DNA of 64,000 nt from [Pantoea] beijingensis (GTDB lineage: Bacteria; Pseudomonadota; Gammaproteobacteria; Enterobacterales; Enterobacteriaceae): assembly GCF_022647505.1 (NCBI RefSeq), contig NZ_CP071409.1, forward strand, positions 434,001-498,000. Reading direction: 5' to 3'. Both the position numbers and the translations under genes were made by a program. Below the pieces are notes generated by a model that ran no database searches, was not told where the DNA came from, and worked only from the letters and a program-made list of their open reading frames with translations. Below are positions 54,161 through 61,123 of the stretch, one piece after another (the first letter of the stretch is position 1; each line of letters opens with the position of its first letter).

Positions 54161-54802
54161 ATGGCTGTCGCTGCCAACAAACGTTCGGTAATGACGCTGT
54201 TTTCTGGTCCGACTGACATTTTTAGCCATCAGGTACGTATCGTACTGGCTGAGAAAGGTGTCAGCGTTGAGATCGAGCAGGTTGAAACGGATAATCTGCC
54301 TCAGGATCTGATCGACCTGAACCCGTATCGCACCGTGCCAACGCTGGTGGATCGCGAACTAACGCTGTATGAATCCCGCATTATTATGGAATACCTGGAT
54401 GAGCGTTTTCCACATCCTCCATTAATGCCGGTGTATCCGGTTGCCCGCGGCGAAAGTCGCCTGATGATGCATCGGGTTGAACAAGATTGGTATAGCCTGA
54501 TGCGTAAGGTTGAAACGGGTAATGCAACCGAAGCAGAAGCAGCACGTAAGCAACTGCGTGAAGAATTGCTGGCTATTGCACCCCTGTTCGCTCGTACTCC
54601 CTATTTTATGAGTGAAGAATTTAGCTTAGTTGATTGCTATCTGGCGCCGCTGCTGTGGCGTTTACCGCAGATGGGCATTGAACTGGTTGGTGCCGGCTCA
54701 AAAGAGCTGAAAGGCTATATGACGCGTGTCTTCGAACGTGATTCTTTCCTGGCTTCCCTGACGGAAGCGGAACGTGAAATGCGCCTGCAAACGCGGGGCT
54801 AA
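54161..54802 (+). CDS. sspA: Stringent starvation protein A
   Basis: 213 residues from the ATG at 54161 with GGAGG 5 nt upstream; E. coli SspA has 212. Glutathione S-transferase fold without transferase activity; binds RNA polymerase, supports stationary-phase acid tolerance by lowering H-NS, and is needed for phage P1 late transcription. N-terminal thioredoxin-like MTLFSGPTDIFSHQVRIVLA and ESRIIMEYLDERFPHPPLMP are visible. Four bases separate it from sspB. Confidence 0.97.
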   Translation: MAVAANKRSVMTLFSGPTDIFSHQVRIVLAEKGVSVEIEQVETDNLPQDLIDLNPYRTVPTLVDRELTLYESRIIMEYLDERFPHPPLMPVYPVARGESRLMMHRVEQDWYSLMRKVETGNATEAEAARKQLREELLAIAPLFARTPYFMSEEFSLVDCYLAPLLWRLPQMGIELVGAGSKELKGYMTRVFERDSFLASLTEAEREMRLQTRG

Positions 54803-54806
54803 TAGT

Positions 54807-55292
54807 ATGGAAATGTCTCAATTAACTGCACGTCGACCTTATCTGTTACGGGCATTCTATGAATGGTTGCTGGATAATCAACTGACACCGCATTTGGTGG
54901 TTGATATCAATCTGCCAGGTGTAATGGTGCCGCTTGAATATGCGCGTGATGGACAGATTGTACTGAATATTGCTCCACGTGCAGTGGGTAATCTTGAGTT
55001 AGGTAACGATGAAGTTCGTTTCAATGCGCGTTTCGGTGGTGTTCCGCGGCAGGTCAACGTACCGTTGGCCGCTGTTCTGGCCATCTATGCACGCGAGAAC
55101 GGGGCAGGGACGATGTTTGAACCTGAACCTGCGTACGAAGAAGGCAGTGAGGGCAGCACAGGCGCAGAGCGGGACGAGTCTGACACTGTAATGTCGATAA
55201 TCGATGGCGATCGTCCTGATAGCGACGACGATAATCCGGATAACGACCCTCCACCACGTGGGGGACGTCCCGCTTTGCGCGTGGTTAAATAG
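54807..55292 (+). CDS. sspB: ClpXP adaptor SspB
   Basis: 161 residues from the ATG at 54807. Adaptor that tethers ssrA-tagged proteins to ClpXP. The folded substrate-binding domain (RRPYLLRAFYEWLLDNQLTP; VRFNARFGGVPRQV) spans about residues 1-110, followed by an acidic flexible linker and the C-terminal ClpX-binding motif RGGRPALRVVK. Cotranscribed with sspA. Confidence 0.97.
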   Translation: MEMSQLTARRPYLLRAFYEWLLDNQLTPHLVVDINLPGVMVPLEYARDGQIVLNIAPRAVGNLELGNDEVRFNARFGGVPRQVNVPLAAVLAIYARENGAGTMFEPEPAYEEGSEGSTGAERDESDTVMSIIDGDRPDSDDDNPDNDPPPRGGRPALRVVK

Positions 55293-55399
55293 TTACTATC
55301 CCGTAATATCTACCAGTTGGTTCTACTTGACTTGAACAGTCTGATCCATCAGGTTCGATTGATCGATGTAGTTGATGTCAACGGTTTCAGGTTTGAAGT

Positions 55400-55427
55400 A
55401 AAAAGGAGCGATTTATCGCTCCTTTTT
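55400..55427 (+). terminator. Terminator of sspAB
   Basis: Perfect 12-bp arms AAAAAGGAGCGA (55400-55411) and TCGCTCCTTTTT (55416-55427) around a TTTA loop. It lies 108 bp after the sspB stop and closes the conserved core before the accessory microcin region. Confidence 0.93.
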
Positions 55428-55657
55428 ACCTGTATCGTCCTCTCAGAAAGTATGAGCTAATATCGTCATATCCCTTCTTATTCTACTTCTGCTTAGAATT
55501 AATCTCATTTACTCTTTGTATGTGGCCTGAAACTGCGCGGTGAGTTGCCGCGACTTCATTTATTTCAGAGAATTCCCCCCTTAATTATTTTGAGAAAAAT
55601 TACCGCTGTGTGTTGAGCGTAAATGATAAGAAATAAGAACAAATGAATGTAGTTTAA
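55428..55657. other. A/T-rich leader of the microcin-type region
   Basis: Stops are dense in all frames and no gene is supportable. The segment around 55440-55660 is visibly poorer in G and C than the flanking core genes. Promoters for the peptide gene probably lie here or in 55658-55789, but no hexamer pair is convincing. Confidence 0.45.
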
Positions 55658-55744
55658 ATGAATAAGATAATGCTTCACGTTACTGTGGCGAGCATCATTA
55701 TCGCACCAACCCTCTGGATTTTTAGTTTTTTGATAATGATGTGA
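55658..55744 (+). CDS. Possible 28-residue hydrophobic peptide upstream of the microcin-type gene
   Basis: ATG at 55658, directly after an in-frame TAA, to TGA at 55742-55744. The product begins MNKIMLHVTVASIIIAPTLW and ends in a Phe/Ile/Leu/Met-rich stretch: it would span a membrane once. There is no clear Shine-Dalgarno sequence, and no homologue is known to me. It is placed where class II microcin clusters often carry an immunity gene, but known immunity proteins are longer (about 50 residues or more, usually with two helices). It may be a chance reading frame. Confidence 0.3.
   Translation: MNKIMLHVTVASIIIAPTLWIFSFLIMM
55693..55741 (+). promoter_or_regulatory. Inverted repeat upstream of the microcin-type gene
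   Basis: CATCATTATC (55693-55702) and GATAATGATG (55732-55741) are perfectly complementary over 10 bp with 29 bp between them. It lies about 50 bp before the peptide start. Either an RNA hairpin within the small reading frame or a regulator-binding dyad. Confidence 0.45.
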
Positions 55745-55789
55745 TATATCGTGTTTTATTTATATTTACTTCATAAGGAAATATGACCT

Positions 55790-56014
55790 ATGCGTAATCT
55801 TGACAGTAATGAAACTGAAATGGTTTCTGGAGCCGGTTTTCGTTCATCATTAGGTCCAACAGTAATGGGCAGCGCAACGCCGCGTAGTGTGGGGGGCAAT
55901 ACTGGAAATCCATTCGATGACATGCTGGCGGCAGTCGGTGCGGCGTTCGAAAAAGTAGCCAGTATCTTAAATTACTATACTAACCAGTTCTCAGTACCTT
56001 CAAATAAACGTTAA
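55790..56014 (+). CDS. Class II microcin-type peptide precursor with double-glycine leader
   Basis: 74 residues. The N-terminus MRNLDSNETEMVSGAG fits the leader of class II microcins (MR-x-L/I ... S/F-G-A/G; compare MRTLTLNELDSVSGG of microcin V and MREISQKDLNLAFGAG of E492). Cleavage after Gly14-Ala15 would release a 59-residue peptide starting GFRSSLG. The mature part has no Cys, a Gly/Ser/Thr/Pro-rich first half and a likely amphipathic or membrane-active helix (NPFDDMLAAVGAAFEKVASI). It lacks the Ser-rich tail of siderophore microcins, so a class IIa-like, unmodified peptide is inferred. AGGA is 10 nt before the ATG. Target and activity are unknown, and I recognise no named homologue. Confidence 0.85.
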   Translation: MRNLDSNETEMVSGAGFRSSLGPTVMGSATPRSVGGNTGNPFDDMLAAVGAAFEKVASILNYYTNQFSVPSNKR

Positions 56015-56043
56015 TCGCTGAAATTCAGCTGATTAATTTTAAG

Positions 56044-56080
56044 TGCAGCGGTTTTATTACCCATAGAACCGCTGCATTTT
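56044..56080 (+). terminator. Hairpin between the peptide gene and its exporter genes
   Basis: Arms TGCAGCGGTT (56044-56053) and AACCGCTGCA (56067-56076), perfect over 10 bp, followed by TTTT. It lies 30 bp after the peptide stop. As a partial terminator it would give much more peptide mRNA than exporter mRNA, a common arrangement in bacteriocin operons. Confidence 0.8.
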
Positions 56081-56129
56081 ATCAAAAAAATGATATGTAA
56101 AACTCACGTTAAAGATGCAGTGACTGATA

Positions 56130-57428
56130 ATGAGTGATTCTTCTTCCCCCCTCTTTCGGCATCAGGTAATTGAAAGCAATAGGTATGTTTGGGCAGGGAA
56201 AGCAATAATAACGTCGCCAGTTCCTACCTTACTTGTTGTTTTGTTAAGTTTGTCACTCTTACTGTTATTGGTTGGCTTCTTAGTTTTTGGAAGCTACACC
56301 CGAAGAGTGAATATACCTGGAGAAGTGATTATTTACCCTCATCCGGTAGATGTATTTACATCCGCATCTGGCATTATCGAGAAAAGCTTTGTTCAGCCTG
56401 CTCAGCGGGTCAAAAAGGGGCAGGTATTGTATCAGGTTGCGGCTTCACAGCTGACACAGTCAGGCAATGTTAACCAGAATAATGTGGCTGCCATTAAGCA
56501 ACAATTATTAAAAAACGATCAGATAATTATTACGCTAAAAAATAACCGACAGCGTACGCTCGAGAACCTTAACGTGCAGCATAAAGCTTATCAGGATGCA
56601 TGGAAGCAATCAGATTCAATGCTGGCAGAATCATTAATGGTCACGGAACAGATGAAAAAAACACTGTCAGAATATCAGCAATATCGTCAGTCTCGGCTCA
56701 TTACCAAAGATCAGCTCAATAACCAGCGATATACCTACCAGCAGCAAAAAGGAGTTTATAACAATCTTTATGCTCAGAACATAAACAACTTACTGCAGCT
56801 GACCAATTTAAAAAGTGAAATGGATATTAAATCGGCTGAGTTCGACAACCAGATATTACAAAGTGAGTCCCAGCGTGAGAGCCTGAGGAGAGAACTTACG
56901 GAAGCGGAATCAAAAGATAACTTTCTGATCGTCTCTCCCATGGAGGGGCGAGTAGAAAGTCTGATCGTGACGGAAGGACAAATGGTCAGTAATGGCGATA
57001 CCTTGGCACAGATTGCGAATAACCCGCAGCAATCTGTGTATGCCGTCTTCTGGTTGACGGATGATGCACGGCCTTATGTGACGGTAGGGAGCCGGGTTAA
57101 TATTCGTTTTGATGCCTTTCCGTATGAAAAGTTTGGCCAGTTTGCCGGTGAAGTTTCATCAGTTTCAGCCATTCCCGCGTCAATGCAGGAATTGAATAGC
57201 TATAAAAATAGCCCGATAAATCATGACCGAACGCACATCGCAGCCTATTACAAAACTATTGTGAAGTTAAAGAGAAGTAAAGCGGGCTTCGCTCAGGAAA
57301 AATTAGTGCTTACGGGCGGGATGAGAGCTCAATCAACGTTTTTCCTTGAAAAAAGGCCACTTTATCAATGGATGTTGTCACCGCTGTATAAAATGAATGA
57401 CAGTGTGACCGGACTGGTGAATGAATAA
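56130..57428 (+). CDS. CvaA-like membrane fusion protein for microcin export
   Basis: 432 residues of the HlyD family. A cytoplasmic N-terminal tail and one membrane helix (residues 32-54) are followed by a barrel/lipoyl half-motif (IPGEVIIYPHPVDVFTSASG), a long coiled-coil region (about 115-265, rich in Gln, Asn and Leu), the second lipoyl half (VSPMEGRVESLIVTEGQMVS) and a C-terminal beta domain. It resembles colicin V secretion protein CvaA. It would bridge the ABC exporter and an outer-membrane TolC channel, which is encoded elsewhere. Its end overlaps the exporter start by 8 bp. Confidence 0.88.
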   Translation: MSDSSSPLFRHQVIESNRYVWAGKAIITSPVPTLLVVLLSLSLLLLLVGFLVFGSYTRRVNIPGEVIIYPHPVDVFTSASGIIEKSFVQPAQRVKKGQVLYQVAASQLTQSGNVNQNNVAAIKQQLLKNDQIIITLKNNRQRTLENLNVQHKAYQDAWKQSDSMLAESLMVTEQMKKTLSEYQQYRQSRLITKDQLNNQRYTYQQQKGVYNNLYAQNINNLLQLTNLKSEMDIKSAEFDNQILQSESQRESLRRELTEAESKDNFLIVSPMEGRVESLIVTEGQMVSNGDTLAQIANNPQQSVYAVFWLTDDARPYVTVGSRVNIRFDAFPYEKFGQFAGEVSSVSAIPASMQELNSYKNSPINHDRTHIAAYYKTIVKLKRSKAGFAQEKLVLTGGMRAQSTFFLEKRPLYQWMLSPLYKMNDSVTGLVNE

Positions 57429-59535
57429 TTTTACACCCCCCCCCTTATTATCTCGCCTTGCGCTTCAGCTTCACCGTCATACCCCCAAAATTATCCAATC
57501 GGAGGCTGCAGAGTGTGGGCTGGCATGTTTGGCTATGATCGCAGGGTATTATCGTCATCATATTGATATGTTTGAGTTCCGGCGAAAGTTCGGGCTTTCT
57601 TCTCAAGGAGCAAACCTCAAAAATATTATGGAGATTGCTGCCTCTCTGAATATGAGAAGCCGGGCGGTAAGACTGGAGATTAATGAGCTTCACCAATTAA
57701 AAACGCCCTGCGTTTTACATTGGGATCTGTGCCATTTTGTGGTGCTGGTAAAGGTTAGTCGCCATAGAGTGGTTATTCACGATCCGGCATTGGGTAAGCG
57801 TAAGCTGAATATGATGCAGGTGTCACAACATTTTACGGGTGTTGCACTTGAGTTATGGCCCGCGGTTGATTTTTCCTGTCAGAAGGTGACGCAGCAATTT
57901 GGGCTAAAAAGTATCCTGAATCATGTTAGCGGTTTTAAACGCTTTCTGATGAAAATTTTGTCGTTATCTTTGCTCATTGAGGGGGTGAACCTACTGCTGC
58001 CTGTAGGCACGCAGTTGGTAATGGATCATGTCATTATTGCCAGAGATCAATCGTTACTGGCGTTGATCTGCCTGGGTTTACTCGCCTTTATCGTGTTCAG
58101 AACGCTACTGAGTATGTGCCGATCGTGGCTAACGCTCGTGACCAGTGCATCCATAGACATTCAGTGGTGCGAACGACTGTTTGATCATTTAATCCATCTT
58201 CCCCATAGCTGGTTTGAGAAAAGGAAGTTGGGTGATATTCAGTCGCGCTTTATGTCACTGGACACTATTCGCAATGTATTAACGACCAGCATTGTTGGCA
58301 TTGTGGTTGACGGTATTATGGCTACCGGAGTCATGACCATGATGTGGCTGTACGGTAGTTGGCTGATGTGGGTGGTGTTCGCTTCCATGGCTGTATATGT
58401 GCTGATGAGAATCTTCACCTGGCCGTTATATCGCCAGATTGCCGAAGAGCAGATCGTTAACGAAGCGAAAGTCAGTTCACATTTTATGGAAACGTTGCAC
58501 GGTATGGCAACCATCAAGGCATTGAGCCTGACCCGACTAAGAAGCATGCAATGGCTTACGCTAAAGATTGATGCTATTAACAGCGGTATCCGCCTAAGCC
58601 GTTTCGATATGGTTTTCGGGGGTGTCAGTATGCTTGTTGCTGCGCTGGATCAGGTAATTATTTTGTGGTTAGGGGCAGGGTTGGTAATCGATGGAACACT
58701 ATCTTTGGGTATGTTTATCGCTTTTAATGCCTATCGAGGGGAATTTTCTTCACGCACGGTTACGCTCGTTAATACCTTATTGCAGCTGCGGATGTTAAAT
58801 CTGCACAGTGGCCGGGTTGCCGATATCGCGCGGTCGGAAGCAGAACCAACTAGCCAGCAAGGATTATTTTTTGAAAATGATACGGCGATGGCTCTTTATG
58901 GGCGTGGCATAACATACCGCTATGACAAGCTCTCCCGTCCGGTAGTGGACGATTTAGATATCACTGTTTCTGCCGGAGAGTGTGTGGCGTTGACGGGGGC
59001 CTCCGGTAGCGGAAAAACGACATTAATGAAGATCCTGGCGGGGCTTACAATCCCTGAAGGAGGGAATGTTTTCGTTAACGGGCGAGATATTCATAAAATC
59101 GGTATTGATAACTATCGCCGCTATATTGCCTGCGTGTTACAGGACGATAAGTTATTTGCCGGTACCATTGAAGAAAATATTGCCGGATTTGATGATGAGA
59201 TGGATCGCTCAAGAGTGGTGCATTGTGCTCAATTGAGTTGTATCGATCGTGAAATTATGAATATGCCAATGGGTTATCAGACTTTACTGAGTGAGTTAGG
59301 ATCGAGTGTTTCCGGAGGGCAGCATCAGCGGCTGCTGATTGCACGAGCATTGTATCGGCAACCCAAAATTTTGTTTATGGACGAAGCGACCAGCCATCTT
59401 GATTTAGCCAATGAGTCTCGCATCAATGCGGCGATTGCGGCGTTGAATATTACACGGATCATTATAGCGCATCGGCCTTCAACTATAGCCAGTGCTGATA
59501 GGGTAATTGAAATTGGGTCAGATACGACGAGATAA
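57421..59535 (+). CDS. CvaB-like peptidase-containing ABC exporter
   Basis: 704 residues. It cleaves the double-glycine leader and exports the peptide. The N-terminal C39 peptidase domain (about 1-140) has Gln26 and Cys32 in QSEAAECGLACLAMI, His105 in DLCHFVVLV and Asp121 in IHDPALG: the triad is intact. The membrane domain is about 165-430. The ATPase has Walker A GASGSGKTT near residue 525, signature SVSGGQHQR near 630, Walker B ILFMDEATSHLD near 650 and switch His in IIAHRPSTI. It most resembles CvaB of colicin V. The start codon overlaps the fusion-protein gene (ATGAATAA). A run of nine C bases lies at codons 5-8. Confidence 0.92.
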   Translation: MNNFTPPPLLSRLALQLHRHTPKIIQSEAAECGLACLAMIAGYYRHHIDMFEFRRKFGLSSQGANLKNIMEIAASLNMRSRAVRLEINELHQLKTPCVLHWDLCHFVVLVKVSRHRVVIHDPALGKRKLNMMQVSQHFTGVALELWPAVDFSCQKVTQQFGLKSILNHVSGFKRFLMKILSLSLLIEGVNLLLPVGTQLVMDHVIIARDQSLLALICLGLLAFIVFRTLLSMCRSWLTLVTSASIDIQWCERLFDHLIHLPHSWFEKRKLGDIQSRFMSLDTIRNVLTTSIVGIVVDGIMATGVMTMMWLYGSWLMWVVFASMAVYVLMRIFTWPLYRQIAEEQIVNEAKVSSHFMETLHGMATIKALSLTRLRSMQWLTLKIDAINSGIRLSRFDMVFGGVSMLVAALDQVIILWLGAGLVIDGTLSLGMFIAFNAYRGEFSSRTVTLVNTLLQLRMLNLHSGRVADIARSEAEPTSQQGLFFENDTAMALYGRGITYRYDKLSRPVVDDLDITVSAGECVALTGASGSGKTTLMKILAGLTIPEGGNVFVNGRDIHKIGIDNYRRYIACVLQDDKLFAGTIEENIAGFDDEMDRSRVVHCAQLSCIDREIMNMPMGYQTLLSELGSSVSGGQHQRLLIARALYRQPKILFMDEATSHLDLANESRINAAIAALNITRIIIAHRPSTIASADRVIEIGSDTTR
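57436..57444 (+). repeat. Nine-cytosine tract at the start of the exporter gene
   Basis: C9 encoding Pro6-Pro8, only 15 bp after the start codon. Slippage of one base would frameshift the exporter at codon 8. It is a possible on/off switch, or simply a chance run. The gene is in frame in this sequence. Confidence 0.7.
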
Positions 59536-59548
59536 CATGGAAGAAGAG

Positions 59549-59575
59549 AAGAGGGAGGGGAATCCCCCCCTCTTT
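59549..59575 (-). terminator. Terminator between the exporter gene and gltD
   Basis: Imperfect palindrome AAGAGGGAGG (59549 on) with CCCCCCCTCTT (59564-59574), one mismatch. It lies 10 bp after the gltD stop on the minus strand and 14 bp after the exporter stop on the plus strand, so it probably serves both converging transcripts. T-runs are short, so strength is uncertain. Confidence 0.6.
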
Positions 59576-59584
59576 AAGATACGA

Positions 59585-61012
<1,428 letters not shown>

Positions 61013-61047
61013 TTACGTCAGCCCCACCCGGCTATTTCTTTTGCTGC

Positions 61048-61090
61048 TCTGAATCTGGTGAACCACCAAGGACTGTTCGCCAGATTCAGA
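61048..61090 (-). other. Hairpin in the gltB-gltD intercistronic gap
   Basis: Perfect 11-bp arms TCTGAATCTGG (61048-61058) and CCAGATTCAGA (61080-61090) with a 21-nt loop, without a T-run. The gap is 120 bp against about a dozen in E. coli as I recall it. It may protect or process the mRNA between the subunit genes. Confidence 0.65.
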
Positions 61091-61123
61091 CGCGACGCGG
61101 CAAATACACCAGATGAACCAAAC

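Noticed and set aside
55441..55560. Short minus-strand frames upstream of the microcin-type gene, considered for immunity
   Set aside because: Only 16-21 codons, no Shine-Dalgarno sequence and no membrane segment.
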